DNA of 64,000 bases from Streptomyces brasiliensis (GCF_014647875.1 NZ_BMQA01000004.1:310001-374000); one strand, 5' to 3'. Shown: positions 27,203 to 36,726, counted from the first letter of the stretch. Translations and numbers: made by a program. The notes: a model not told the origin generated them from the sequence alone.

Positions 27203-29016
27203 TCGGCGTTGCGCCACCGGCCTACGACCCGGCGGCCCCGACGACCGCCACCACCCTGCCCGTCGGCGCCGCCGCGACCGTCCGCGCCTACGTGGCCGAA
27301 CTGTTCCGCCGGCACCGACGCGCCTTCCTGCTGCTCATCGGCGTCAACACCGTGGCGGTGGTGGCCTCCATGACCGGCCCCTACCTGCTGGGCGGGCTCG
27401 TCGAACGGGTCTCCGACGGGGCTCGAGTACTCCATCTCGGCCTGACCATCGGCGTGTTCGTGCTCGCACTCGTCGTGCAGGCGGTGTTCGTGCGCGAGGT
27501 GCGGCTGCGCGGCGCGATGCTCGGCGAGCGGATGCTGGCCGACCTCCGCGAGGACTTCCTCGTACGGTCGGTCGGCCTGCCGCCGGGCGTCCTGGAGCGG
27601 GCCGGCACCGGCGACCTGCTGTCCCGCATCACCACGGACATCGACCGGCTCGCCAACGCCATGCGCGAGGCAGTGCCGCAGCTGTCGATCGGTGTCGTCT
27701 GGGTCGTGCTGCTGCTCGGCGGGCTCGTGATCACCGCGCCACCGCTGGCGGCCGCCGTACTTCTCGCCGTGCCTCTGCTGGTGGTGGGCTGCCGCTGGTA
27801 CTTCAAGAGGGCGCCGTCCGGCTACCGCTCCGAGGCCGCCGGGTACGCCGCCGTGGCCGCCGCGCTCGCCGAGACCGTGGACGCCGGCCACACCGTCGAG
27901 GCCCATCGTCTCGGCGCCCGCCGCATCGCCCTGTCCGAGCGCCGGATCAAGGAGTGGACGGCCTGGGAGCGCTACACCCTCTGGCTCCGGTCCGTGCTGT
28001 TCCCGGTCATCAACTTCACCCATGTAATGGTCCTCGGTTCCGTCCTGATGGTCGGCGGTGTGTTCGTGCTGCGGGGCTGGATCGACGTGGGCCAGTTGAC
28101 GACGGGCGCGCTCATCGCGCAGATGCTCGTCGACCCGGTCAACCTGATCCTGCGCTGGTACGACGAGGTACAGGTGGCCCAGGTGTCACTGGCCCGCCTG
28201 GTCGGTGTGCGGGACATCGAGCCGGACGCCGGGGACGCCGGGCTGGCCCCCGACGGACGTGACGTGCACGCAGACCAGGTGCACTTCGGCTACCGCGAGG
28301 GCGTCGACGTACTGCGCAAGGTGTCCCTCGAGGTCGCGCCGGGCACCCGGCTGGCCCTGGTCGGACCGTCCGGCGCGGGCAAGTCCACGCTGGGCAGGCT
28401 GCTCGCCGGCATCTACGGCCCCCGCGAGGGCCGCGTCACCCTCGGCGGTGCCGAACTGTCCCGGATGACCGCCGAACACGTCCGTTCCCACGTCGCCCTC
28501 GTCAACCAGGAACACCACGTATTCGTCGGCTCCCTGCGCGACAACCTGCTGCTGGCCCTCCCTCACTCACGGCTTCGCCCGAGCGAGTGGACTCCCATGG
28601 ACGCCGCCGATGCCGAGCTGTGGGCGGCCCTGGACGCCGTCGACGCGAACGGCTGGGCGCGGGCGCTGGACGACGGCCTGGACACCGAGGTCGGCTCGGG
28701 CGGGCTCGTGCTCACTCCGGCACAGGCCCAGCAGATCGCGCTGGCCCGGCTGGTGCTGGCCGACCCGCACACACTGGTCCTGGACGAGGCGACCTCGCTC
28801 CTCGACCCGCGCGCGGCCCGCTACCTCGAACGCTCCCTGGCCCGCGTCCTCGACGGCCGCACCGTGGTCGCCATCGCCCACCGCCTGCACACCGCCCACG
28901 ACGCCGACGTCATCGCCGTCGTGGAGAACGGCCGCATCAGCGAACTGGGCAGCCACGACGCCCTGGTGGCGGCAGACGGCGCCTACGCGGCACTGTGGCG
29001 GTCCTGGCACGGGTGA
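27199..29016 (+). CDS. Heterodimeric ABC exporter subunit 2 (degenerate signature)
   Basis: 605 residues: exporter TM domain (about 30-330) and ATPase with canonical Walker A GPSGAGKST (about 389), Walker B VLDEATSLLD and IAHRL switch. The signature is LTPAQAQQ instead of LSGGQ. With subunit 1 this leaves one complete composite ATP site (Walker A here, signature from subunit 1) and one degenerate site, the classic asymmetric exporter plan. Substrate unknown; no resistance or biosynthetic gene adjoins it. Confidence 0.9.
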   Translation: MIGVAPPAYDPAAPTTATTLPVGAAATVRAYVAELFRRHRRAFLLLIGVNTVAVVASMTGPYLLGGLVERVSDGARVLHLGLTIGVFVLALVVQAVFVREVRLRGAMLGERMLADLREDFLVRSVGLPPGVLERAGTGDLLSRITTDIDRLANAMREAVPQLSIGVVWVVLLLGGLVITAPPLAAAVLLAVPLLVVGCRWYFKRAPSGYRSEAAGYAAVAAALAETVDAGHTVEAHRLGARRIALSERRIKEWTAWERYTLWLRSVLFPVINFTHVMVLGSVLMVGGVFVLRGWIDVGQLTTGALIAQMLVDPVNLILRWYDEVQVAQVSLARLVGVRDIEPDAGDAGLAPDGRDVHADQVHFGYREGVDVLRKVSLEVAPGTRLALVGPSGAGKSTLGRLLAGIYGPREGRVTLGGAELSRMTAEHVRSHVALVNQEHHVFVGSLRDNLLLALPHSRLRPSEWTPMDAADAELWAALDAVDANGWARALDDGLDTEVGSGGLVLTPAQAQQIALARLVLADPHTLVLDEATSLLDPRAARYLERSLARVLDGRTVVAIAHRLHTAHDADVIAVVENGRISELGSHDALVAADGAYAALWRSWHG

Positions 29017-29093
29017 CCGGGGCCGTGACCTGCGGTGGGCCGTGTTCTGAGTGGGTCGTGTTCCGAGGTGGGTCGGGGCAACGGCAGCAGGTG

Positions 29094-29627
29094 TCAGTAG
29101 CCGTAGCCGCCGCTGCCGCCCGTGTCCTGCGTCGACGCGACCGACTTCGTGATCGCCTTGCCGTGAGGGTCGAGCACGAACCAGATCTTGTCCATCCCCT
29201 GTCCCTTGAGATCACCGGCGGACCGGTCGTCGGCGTAGTAGTACAACGGGTGCCCGGCGTACGTCGCTTGGCTCCCCGAGCCGCTCTTCGTGCGGCCGAT
29301 CAGGTGCGCGTCGGCCCCGGCCCCCGCCTTCGGTGTGCTCTTCACCGGCGGCCACAGCTTGAGGCAATCCGCGTTGCATTTCATGGAGTTGGTGTTCGTG
29401 CCGTCCCCGGTGAACAGATACAAGGTGCGTCCGCTGCCGTCGACGAGGATGTTGCCCAGCGACGACTGGCTCACCCTGACCGTGGACGGGTCCATGGCAG
29501 CCGTCGCCTTTCCGCTTCCCTGACTGCCGTTACCGCTACCGCTGTCGTCTCCGCCACCGGCCCCGCAGCCGGCCAGTCCCAGGGCCGCGAGCGCGACCGC
29601 GGCCACGGCGATCCTCGCAGTGTTCAT
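29094..29627 (-). CDS. Secreted-repeat lipoprotein (COG4315-type)
   Basis: 177 residues. Signal with lipobox LAGC (Cys21), Gly/Ser linker, then two copies of the secreted repeat: GRTLYLFTGDG...CNADCLKLWPPV and GHPLYYYADD...KIWFVLDPHGK. Two Cys (MKCNADC) lie in the first repeat. The function of this family is unknown; it sits on the outer face of the membrane. Divergent from an ECF sigma gene, a common pairing for sigma-dependent envelope genes. ATG 29627 has GGAG upstream. Confidence 0.85.
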   Translation of the reverse strand: MNTARIAVAAVALAALGLAGCGAGGGDDSGSGNGSQGSGKATAAMDPSTVRVSQSSLGNILVDGSGRTLYLFTGDGTNTNSMKCNADCLKLWPPVKSTPKAGAGADAHLIGRTKSGSGSQATYAGHPLYYYADDRSAGDLKGQGMDKIWFVLDPHGKAITKSVASTQDTGGSGGYGY

Positions 29628-29675
29628 GTTCTCTCCGTCCTTTCTCGCGGAGGTTGTACGGGCGAGCGGAGTCGA

Positions 29676-29703
29676 GGGATTGCGTTGGCGTCGGTGCAAT
29701 CCC
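29676..29703. promoter_or_regulatory. Palindrome between lipoprotein and ECF sigma genes
   Basis: GGGATTGC-N12-GCAATCCC, perfect 8-bp arms, centred between the divergent start codons (29627 and 29726). Candidate operator for both genes. Confidence 0.5.
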
Positions 29704-29725
29704 TTCTCCCCGTTCGTACGTAGTC

Positions 29726-30331
29726 ATGGCCGTGGAACTCTTCTCACGCACGGACCGGGTCGACGACGCGTCGCTCGTCACCGGCTTCGCGCTGGGCGAC
29801 GAGCAGGCGGCGGTCGCCTTCGTCCGCCGCTTCCAGGACGCGGTGTACGGCCTCGCCCTGTCCGTCACCCGTGAACCGGCCCTGGCCGAGGACGTGAGCC
29901 AGGAGGTGTTCGTACGGGCCTGGCGAGCCGCGGGCAGCTACGACGCCCGCCGCGCCTCGGCACTCACCTGGCTGCTGACCATCACCCGCAACGCCGCCGT
30001 CGACGCCGTCCGCGCACGGCGGTCCACCCCCGTGCTGGCCGAAACGATGGAGCGGCTCCTGCAGGTGACCCTCCAGGCCGACGGCGACGCCGACGGCACG
30101 GAGCGGCAGGCACTGGCCGCCCTGGAGAGCGAGCGGGCCCTGGAACGCCTGAGCGGCCTTCCGGCGGAGCAGGCCCGCGCTGTCGCCCTCGCAGTGATCG
30201 GCGGCTGCACCGCCGCGGAGGTGGGCCGGCACGAGAACATTCCTCTCGGCACCGCCAAGACCCGCATCCGCACCGGTCTGAGGAGGCTGCGCGACGCGCT
30301 GAAGGAGGAGAGCCGCGATGCGACACCCTGA
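29726..30331 (+). CDS. ECF sigma factor
   Basis: 201 residues. Region 2 (VYGLALSVTREPALAEDVSQ, VFVRAWRAAG, LTWLLTITRNAAVDAVR) and region 4 (LERLSGLPAEQARAVALAVI, IPLGTAKTRIRTGLRRLRDAL). ATG 29726 fits the family; no clear RBS, so it may be leaderless. The anti-sigma gene overlaps its end by 14 bp. Probably directs transcription of itself and the divergent lipoprotein in an envelope or redox response. Confidence 0.9.
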   Translation: MAVELFSRTDRVDDASLVTGFALGDEQAAVAFVRRFQDAVYGLALSVTREPALAEDVSQEVFVRAWRAAGSYDARRASALTWLLTITRNAAVDAVRARRSTPVLAETMERLLQVTLQADGDADGTERQALAALESERALERLSGLPAEQARAVALAVIGGCTAAEVGRHENIPLGTAKTRIRTGLRRLRDALKEESRDATP

Positions 30332-30962
30332 CGAGGACGAACTCATCGCCCTGGCACTCGGCACCCTCCCGGGCGAGCCCACCGAACTGCTGCGCCACCT
30401 CGCCACGTGCCCGGCCTGCCGCACGGCCTACCACGATGTCTCGGGGGCCGTCGACGCGGTCCTCCCGGCAGCACCGAGGGTCTCGGCCCCGACAGGGTTC
30501 GACGCACGTGTCCTGGACCGGCTGGAGCTGCGCCGTCCCTCGACCCGGCGCCGGCGCCGGCGGGTCCCGCTGCTCGTCGCGGCAGCCGCGGCCGCCGGGA
30601 TCGGCCTGGGCGCGCTCGGAGCCGCCCTGCTCGGCCACGACACCGCCCCCGCCGGAGTCACCGTGAGCGACGGGGGAGCCCCGCTGGTCACGTCGTCCGG
30701 GTCGACGGTCGGCACGGTGGCACCGAGCCGGGCCGGTTCCGAGCACGTCGTCGTCATGGAGGTCACCGCGGGCCGGCCCGGTACGCACTACACCTGCCGG
30801 CTCGTGCTGAAGGACGGTTCCGCCCGCGACGTCGGCCAGTGGTGGACGCCGTCCTCGGGACAGGCCACCTGGATCGCCTACGGATCGGCCTCGTCGATCG
30901 ACCGTGTCGAACTGGTCCAGGACGACGGAAGGATCTGGTCGACAGCCGACCTGGACGGCTGA
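30318..30962 (+). CDS. Anti-sigma factor (zinc-finger type, membrane-anchored)
   Basis: 214 residues: N-terminal ZAS domain with LRHLATCPACRTAY (HxxxCxxC), one TM segment (about 92-112) and an extracytoplasmic domain of about 100 residues (YTCRLVLKDG ... IDRVELV). It would hold the ECF sigma inactive and release it on a redox or envelope signal. Overlaps the sigma gene, so co-translated. Confidence 0.88.
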   Translation: MRHPDEDELIALALGTLPGEPTELLRHLATCPACRTAYHDVSGAVDAVLPAAPRVSAPTGFDARVLDRLELRRPSTRRRRRRVPLLVAAAAAAGIGLGALGAALLGHDTAPAGVTVSDGGAPLVTSSGSTVGTVAPSRAGSEHVVVMEVTAGRPGTHYTCRLVLKDGSARDVGQWWTPSSGQATWIAYGSASSIDRVELVQDDGRIWSTADLDG

Positions 30963-31030
30963 CGGCGCACGGGCCGAAGGCGCTGACGGCGCACGAGCGG
31001 AAGCCGCTGACGGCCGGCAGGCCGAGGGCA
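30959..31030 (+). repeat. Three 24-bp imperfect tandem repeats
   Basis: Units begin at 30959, 30983 and 31007 (CTGACGGC + variable 16 bases), starting on the anti-sigma stop codon. In one frame they give LTA(H/G)-type octapeptides. The rest of 31031-31350 holds no gene I can support. Confidence 0.6.
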
Positions 31031-31350
31031 CTGATGAGCCATGGGCGACGCGGCGGGGCCCGGACGCCGAGCCGTCCGGTCGGCGCCGGCGGGGGGGTGT
31101 GCGGTGTACGCCCCCACATGACAGCGGATGCGCGGGTCATCCGCACGGGCCGGGGCATAGGATCGGAATATGTCGGCATCGGGTGGCGTTGCGCGGTCCC
31201 GATCCGGAGTGGAAGGCTGGAGAACGGCACCGGTTCCGGGACGCCCGGCAACTGTCCGGTTCGAGCCGGGTGAAACCTGTGCCCCGCGTGCCGGCGTACC
31301 ACCGCCGACCGTGGTGAGAACGGGCCGTCCCCACCCCCTGGAGGTACCCC

Positions 31351-31821
31351 GTGAGCAGCCCCGACGGATGGGGAGACGACGTCTACCAGCCGGATGGATC
31401 CGAGGTTCAGGACGACGCAGGACTGCTCGACGTCGAGGACACGCTCGTGAACGATGGCGTCGGCGATCCGCTCGACCGCGGCTGGTCCCCGCCCGAGCGG
31501 CCGTGGGCGGTGGAGCACATCGGTGTGACGGCGGCCGAGGGTCACCAGGGCGAGACCCTGGACCAACGCCTCGCCGAGGAACTGCCCGACCTCGCCGTCC
31601 CCGACGACGACGGTATCGGCGACGCCCAGGACACCGACGGCGAGGTACTGGACAACGAGGTCGGCGACCTCCGTTCCGGCCGCCTGGTCGCGCCCGACGA
31701 GGGGGCGCACGAGGACGAGGAGGGCGCGCTGCTCGCCACTGACGTGGGTATCGACGGCGCGGGCGCCTCCGCGGAGGAGGCCGCCATGCACATCGTGGAC
31801 GACGACTCCCTCTTGAGCTGA
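31351..31821 (+). CDS. DUF5709 acidic protein
   Basis: 156 residues, very rich in Asp and Glu (pI clearly acidic), no Cys, no signal or TM. Typical DUF5709 segments: DDVYQPDGSEVQDDAGLLD, ERPWAVEHIGVTAAEG, ETLDQRLAEELPD. GTG start with GGAGG upstream. Small actinobacterial family of unknown role; immediately before the L31 gene in the same direction. Confidence 0.8.
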   Translation: MSSPDGWGDDVYQPDGSEVQDDAGLLDVEDTLVNDGVGDPLDRGWSPPERPWAVEHIGVTAAEGHQGETLDQRLAEELPDLAVPDDDGIGDAQDTDGEVLDNEVGDLRSGRLVAPDEGAHEDEEGALLATDVGIDGAGASAEEAAMHIVDDDSLLS

Positions 31822-31866
31822 CCCCGGCATCGCCTGCCCGCCGACCGCGCCGCGCGAGGAGCTGCC

Positions 31867-32127
31867 ATGCAGCAGGACAAGCACCCCGACTACCACCCCG
31901 TGGTCTTCCGCGACCGCGCCGCGGGCTACGCCTTCCTGACCCGGTCCACGGCGACCAGCGAGCAGAGCATCGAGTGGGACGACGGCGAGACGTACCCCGT
32001 GGTCGACGTGGAGATCTCCTCGGAGAGCCACCCCTTCTACACGGGCAAGGCCCGCACGGTCGACTCGGAGGGCCGGATCGCGCAGTTCGAGCGGCGCTAC
32101 GGCAAGGCGGGGCAGGACTCCACCTGA
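31867..32127 (+). CDS. rpmE2: 50S ribosomal protein L31 type B
   Basis: 86 residues, starts [16 protein letters not shown] and contains [20 protein letters not shown]. It lacks the CxxC zinc ribbon of ordinary L31, so it is the zinc-independent paralogue, which in many bacteria replaces L31 when zinc is low. I saw no obvious Zur box in the 45 bp upstream, so regulation may lie before the DUF5709 gene. Confidence 0.93.
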   Translation: MQQDKHPDYHPVVFRDRAAGYAFLTRSTATSEQSIEWDDGETYPVVDVEISSESHPFYTGKARTVDSEGRIAQFERRYGKAGQDST

Positions 32128-32195
32128 GGCCGCGAAGCCTCCCACGACGTCCCCATATGTCACCGTCGGGCACGTCGGGCGGGCAGGCCCGTCGG

Positions 32196-33008
32196 TCAGA
32201 TCACATTGAGCGCGGCCGCGCAGCCCACCCCGCCGAGCAGCATGAACGCCGGCATCAGCACCTTCAGCTCGACCCAGCTGCCTGCCCGGAAACGCATCAC
32301 CTTCGGCGGCCCCACCGGGTACCAGCGCTTGCGGCCCACCGGGATCGGCCACAGGATCGGGCAGCCGGAGACGGTCAGGGCGTCGCCGATGTCGTGCACC
32401 AGCGCTCCGAGCACGATCGGCAGGCCCAGCCACAGGTACTCCTGGCCGGGCTGGGTGAACAGCCAGTCGGAGCCGTTGCCCGGCTCGTCCAGAATACCCG
32501 CGAGGATCCACGCGCTCGTCGCGGCCAGCAGCCACACCAGGATGTCGCTGCTGGAACCCCGGGCGGCCCGCCACAGCAGGCCCTCGATCGCCAGCACCAT
32601 GTGCACGAACAGGATCGCCAGCACCGCCCAGCGGCCCCCGACCAGCGCCAGAGCCGATGTCCCCCCGCCGATCAGGACCGCCCACAGCCAGGTGTGCGTG
32701 AGGGTGCGGTGTCCGCCCGAGCGCCGCGGGTCGCCCTTCTTCCGGGTGCCCTTGTAGGCGGCGTAGGAGAGCGTGTGCACGATCTCGCACAGCCAGTGCG
32801 ACAGCGGCCCGAAGGCGTGCGAGATGGTGGCCGCCGGGTGGTCGAGGTCCGGGGCGAGCGCGGCACCCGCGCAGATCAGGGCGCCCACCAGGAGCACCGG
32901 CCACGGCATCGTGTGTCCGGCCGCCGCGGCGGCCGCTCCGACGCCGAGCCAGGCCGCGGCCCCCGACAGTGAGTGTGCTGGTCCCATCATCGCCGCTGCC
33001 CGCCCCAT
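32196..33008 (-). CDS. Membrane-bound metal-dependent hydrolase family protein (YdjM/DUF457-like)
   Basis: About 270 residues with several TM segments. Family motifs: MMGPAHSLSGAA at the start, APDLDHPAATIS, SGGHRTLTHTW and HDIGDALTVSGCPILWPI, whose His/Asp clusters suggest a metal site in the membrane. ATG 33008 has GAGGA too close; 32990 and 33086 are other in-frame starts. Divergent from the DUF3516 helicase gene. Role unclear (family linked to envelope or DNA-damage functions). Confidence 0.75.
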   Translation of the reverse strand: MGRAAAMMGPAHSLSGAAAWLGVGAAAAAAGHTMPWPVLLVGALICAGAALAPDLDHPAATISHAFGPLSHWLCEIVHTLSYAAYKGTRKKGDPRRSGGHRTLTHTWLWAVLIGGGTSALALVGGRWAVLAILFVHMVLAIEGLLWRAARGSSSDILVWLLAATSAWILAGILDEPGNGSDWLFTQPGQEYLWLGLPIVLGALVHDIGDALTVSGCPILWPIPVGRKRWYPVGPPKVMRFRAGSWVELKVLMPAFMLLGGVGCAAALNVI

Positions 33009-33135
33009 TCCTCGTGTGCCGCTGTCCAGTTGACCCGGTGCACTGACGCTCCGTCGGCGAGACAGCGTATCGGTAGCGATCTTCATCCTCGCAGCCGATT
33101 CCCGCATCGGCGGGGACGCCAGGCAAGATGGGTCC

Positions 33136-35649
33136 GTGACCCTCATCGATCAGCTGCCGCCGACCGCCGACCCCGACGCCCTCTACGAAGCCTTCGAGTC
33201 GTGGGCCCAGGAGCGCGGTCTCACGCTCTACGCCCACCAGGAGGAGGCGCTGATCGAGGTGGTCTCGGGGGCGAACGTGATCGTGTCGACGCCCACCGGC
33301 TCCGGCAAGAGCATGATCGCGGCGGGCGCGCACTTCGCCGCGCTGGCCCGTGACGAGGTCACCTTCTACACGGCCCCGATCAAGGCGCTGGTGTCGGAGA
33401 AGTTCTTCGAGCTGTGCAAGCTCTTCGGCACCGAGAACGTCGGCATGCTGACCGGCGACGCGTCCGTCAACGCAGACGCCCCCGTGATCTGCTGCACCGC
33501 CGAGGTGCTCGCCTCCATCGCCCTGCGCGACGGCAAGGACGCGGACGTGGGCCAGGTCGTCATGGACGAGTTCCACTTCTACGCGGAGGGCGACCGCGGC
33601 TGGGCCTGGCAGATCCCGCTGCTCGAACTCCCTCAGGCACAGTTCATCCTGATGTCGGCCACGCTCGGCGACGTGTCCTTCTTCGAGAAGGACCTCACCC
33701 GCCGCACCGGCCGCCCCACCTCGGTGGTCCGCTCGGCCACCCGCCCGGTGCCGCTCTCCTACGAGTACAAGCTCACCCCGCTCACGGAGACGCTGACCGA
33801 CCTGCTCGAGACCAGGCAGGCGCCGGTCTACATCGTGCACTTCACCCAGGCGCAGGCCGTGGAGCGGGCGCAGGCGCTGATGAGCATCAACATGTCCTCG
33901 CGGGAGGAGAAGGAGCAGATCGCCGAACTGATCGGCAACTTCCGGTTCACCACCAAGTTCGGCCGCAATCTCTCCCGTTACGTCCGCCACGGCATCGGTG
34001 TCCACCACGCCGGAATGCTGCCCAAGTACCGGCGACTGGTGGAGAAGCTCGCGCAGGCCGGTCTGCTGAAGGTCATCTGCGGCACCGACACGCTCGGCGT
34101 GGGCGTCAATGTGCCCATCCGTACCGTGCTGTTCACGGCGCTGACCAAGTACGACGGCAGCCGTGTCCGTACGCTGCGCGCCCGTGAGTTCCACCAGATC
34201 GCGGGGCGGGCCGGCCGGGCCGGCTTCGACACGGCGGGACTGGTCGTGGCACAGGCTCCCGAGCACGTCATCGAGAACGAGAAGGCGCTGGCCAAGGCGG
34301 GCGACGACCCGAAGAAGCGGCGCAAGGTGGTGCGCAAGAAGGCACCGGAGGGCTTCGTCGGCTGGACGGAGAACACCTTCGAGAAGCTGATCGCCTCCGA
34401 GCCGGAACCGCTGACGTCCCGGTTCCGCGTGACGCACACGATGCTGCTGTCGGTGATCGCCCGCCCCGGCAACGCCTTCGAGGCCATGCGGCATCTGCTG
34501 GAGGACAACCACGAGCCGCGCAAACAGCAGCTCAGGCACATCCGGCGGGCGATCGCCATCTACCGCTCGCTCCTCGACGGCGGCATCGTCGAGAAGCTGG
34601 ACAAGCCGGATGCCGAGGGCAGGATTGTCCGCCTCACGGTGGATCTCCAGCAGGACTTCGCGCTCAACCAGCCATTGTCCACGTTCGCGCTGGCCGCGTT
34701 CGAACTGCTCGACCCGGACTCGCCGTCGTACGCCCTGGACATGGTGTCGGTCGTGGAGTCCACCCTCGACGACCCGCGGCAGATCCTGGTCGCCCAGCAG
34801 AACAAGGCGCGTGGCGAGGCCGTGGCCGCGATGAAGGCGGACGGCGTCGAGTACGAGGAGCGCATGGAGCGCCTCCAGGACGTGACGTACCCGAAGCCAC
34901 TGGAAGAGCTTCTCTTCCACGCGTACAACACCTACCGCAAGAGCCACCCGTGGGTCGGCGACCATCCACTGTCGCCGAAGTCGGTCATCCGTGACATGTA
35001 CGAACGGGCGCTGTCCTTCACGGAGTTGGTGTCCTTGTACGAGCTGGCGCGCACCGAGGGCATCGTGCTGCGCTACCTCGCCGGCGCGTACAAGACGCTG
35101 GACCACACCGTCCCGGACGACATCAAGTCCGAGGACCTCCAGGACCTCATCGAGTGGCTCGGCGAGATGGTCCGCCAGGTCGACTCGAGCCTGCTGGACG
35201 AGTGGGAACAACTGGCCAACCCGGAGGAGATGACCGCCGAGGAGGCCCAGGAGAAGGCCGACGAGGTCAAGCCCGTCACCGCCAACGCCCGCGCCTTCCG
35301 CGTCCTGGTCCGCAACGCGATGTTCCGCCGCGTGGAGCTCGCCGCCCTCGACCAGGTCGAGGAGCTGGGCGAGATGGACGGCGACAGCGGCTGGGACGCC
35401 GAGGCCTGGGGCGAGGCGATGGACAAGTACTGGGACGAGTACGAGGACCTCGGTACCGGGCCCGACGCCCGGGGCCCCAAGCTGCTCGTGATCCAGGAGG
35501 AACCGCGCAACGGCCTGTGGCGCGTCCGCCAGATCTTCGACGACCCGAACGACGACCACGACTGGGGCATCAGCGCGGAGGTCGACCTCGCGGCCTCCGA
35601 CGCGGAGGGCCGCGCGGTCGTCCGCGTCACCGACGTCGGCCAGCTGTGA
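33136..35649 (+). CDS. Ski2-like DEAD/DEAH helicase with DUF3516 domain
   Basis: 837 residues. Helicase motifs: I STPTGSGKS, II MDEFH (DEVH-type), III LMSATL, V GTDTLGVGVN, VI QIAGRAGRAGFD. C-terminal part (about 500-837) is the DUF3516 domain with long acidic helices. Members are probably RNA or RNA/DNA remodelling helicases found across actinobacteria; precise role unknown. GTG start; followed 19 bp later by tesB. Confidence 0.92.
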   Translation: MTLIDQLPPTADPDALYEAFESWAQERGLTLYAHQEEALIEVVSGANVIVSTPTGSGKSMIAAGAHFAALARDEVTFYTAPIKALVSEKFFELCKLFGTENVGMLTGDASVNADAPVICCTAEVLASIALRDGKDADVGQVVMDEFHFYAEGDRGWAWQIPLLELPQAQFILMSATLGDVSFFEKDLTRRTGRPTSVVRSATRPVPLSYEYKLTPLTETLTDLLETRQAPVYIVHFTQAQAVERAQALMSINMSSREEKEQIAELIGNFRFTTKFGRNLSRYVRHGIGVHHAGMLPKYRRLVEKLAQAGLLKVICGTDTLGVGVNVPIRTVLFTALTKYDGSRVRTLRAREFHQIAGRAGRAGFDTAGLVVAQAPEHVIENEKALAKAGDDPKKRRKVVRKKAPEGFVGWTENTFEKLIASEPEPLTSRFRVTHTMLLSVIARPGNAFEAMRHLLEDNHEPRKQQLRHIRRAIAIYRSLLDGGIVEKLDKPDAEGRIVRLTVDLQQDFALNQPLSTFALAAFELLDPDSPSYALDMVSVVESTLDDPRQILVAQQNKARGEAVAAMKADGVEYEERMERLQDVTYPKPLEELLFHAYNTYRKSHPWVGDHPLSPKSVIRDMYERALSFTELVSLYELARTEGIVLRYLAGAYKTLDHTVPDDIKSEDLQDLIEWLGEMVRQVDSSLLDEWEQLANPEEMTAEEAQEKADEVKPVTANARAFRVLVRNAMFRRVELAALDQVEELGEMDGDSGWDAEAWGEAMDKYWDEYEDLGTGPDARGPKLLVIQEEPRNGLWRVRQIFDDPNDDHDWGISAEVDLAASDAEGRAVVRVTDVGQL

Positions 35650-35668
35650 CCACAGGAGAAACGCACTC

Positions 35669-36538
35669 ATGACGAACCCGGCCGACCGGCTCGTGGACCT
35701 GCTCGACCTGGAGCAGATCGAAGTCAACATATTTCGTGGCCGCAGCCCGCAGGAGTCCCTGCAACGGGTCTTCGGCGGCCAGGTGGCCGGCCAGGCGCTG
35801 GTCGCCGCCGGACGCACCACGGAGGGCGACCGCCCGGTGCACTCGCTGCACGCGTACTTCCTGCGCCCGGGCCGGCCGGGCGTGCCGATCGTGTACCAGG
35901 TGGAGCGGATCAGGGACGGGCGGTCGTTCACCACCCGCCGGGTCACCGCCGTGCAGCAGGGTCGCACGATATTCAATCTGACCGCCTCCTTTCACAAGCC
36001 TGAGGAAGGACCGTTCGAGCACCAGCTGCCGCCGGCCCGCGAGGTGCCGGACCCGGAGTCCGTGCCGACGATCACGGAGGAGATCCGCAAACACCTGGGC
36101 AAGCTGCCCGAGCAGTGGGAGCGGATGGCGCGCCGCCAGCCCTTCGACATCCGTTACGTCGACCGACTGCGGTGGACCGCCGACGAGATCGAGAGCGCCG
36201 AGCCCCGCAGCGCTGTATGGATGCGAGCTGTGGGCCCGCTGGGCGACGACCCGCTGGTGCACACCTGCGCGCTCACCTACGCCAGTGACATGACGTTGCT
36301 CGACGCGGTGCGCCTGCCCGTCGAACCCCTGTGGGGTCCGCGGAACTTCGACATGGCCTCGCTGGATCACGCCATGTGGTTCCACCGCCCGTTCCGCGCG
36401 GACGAGTGGTTCCTGTACGACCAGGAGTCGCCGATCGCGACGGGCGGGCGCGGCCTTGCCCGGGGCCGCATCTACAACCGCGAGGGGCAGCTGATCGTGT
36501 CCGTGGTGCAGGAGGGATTGTTCCGCAAGCTGGACTGA
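35669..36538 (+). CDS. tesB: Acyl-CoA thioesterase II
   Basis: 289 residues, double hot-dog fold: FRGRSPQESLQRVFGGQVAGQAL and HSLHAYFLRPGRPGVPIVYQVERIRDGRSFTTRRV, with FTLDHAMWFHRPFRADEW-like second half carrying the catalytic Asp/Gln/Thr set of the family. It hydrolyses acyl-CoAs to free acids. AGGAG precedes ATG. Probably co-transcribed with the helicase. Whether it supplies lipids to the cluster is speculation. Confidence 0.9.
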   Translation: MTNPADRLVDLLDLEQIEVNIFRGRSPQESLQRVFGGQVAGQALVAAGRTTEGDRPVHSLHAYFLRPGRPGVPIVYQVERIRDGRSFTTRRVTAVQQGRTIFNLTASFHKPEEGPFEHQLPPAREVPDPESVPTITEEIRKHLGKLPEQWERMARRQPFDIRYVDRLRWTADEIESAEPRSAVWMRAVGPLGDDPLVHTCALTYASDMTLLDAVRLPVEPLWGPRNFDMASLDHAMWFHRPFRADEWFLYDQESPIATGGRGLARGRIYNREGQLIVSVVQEGLFRKLD

Positions 36539-36558
36539 CCTGCGGTTTCACCGATCGT

Positions 36559-36602
36559 CGGCCGGCCCGCTTCGCGTCGTGGGACGCTCCGTGGGCCGGC
36601 CG
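36559..36602 (+). terminator. Terminator after tesB
   Basis: CGGCCGGCCC ... GGGCCGGCCG, perfect 10-bp stem around 24 bases, about 20 bp after the tesB stop and before the integrase remnant. Confidence 0.65.
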
Positions 36603-36726
36603 TCAGGTCGTTCTTGACGAGAACGAAACAGGAAGCGTGGTCCGAGTTGCACCCCACCGCGTCTCGTCGCGTTTCGTTGTACCCCACAACGAGTGTGCCA
36701 ATAGTGTGCCAGATATGGCGCGTGGT

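Noticed and set aside
30763..35976. 1737-codon open frame opposite the helicase and hydrolase genes
   Set aside because: Spans several real genes on the other strand, low-complexity composition, no homology; a shadow frame.
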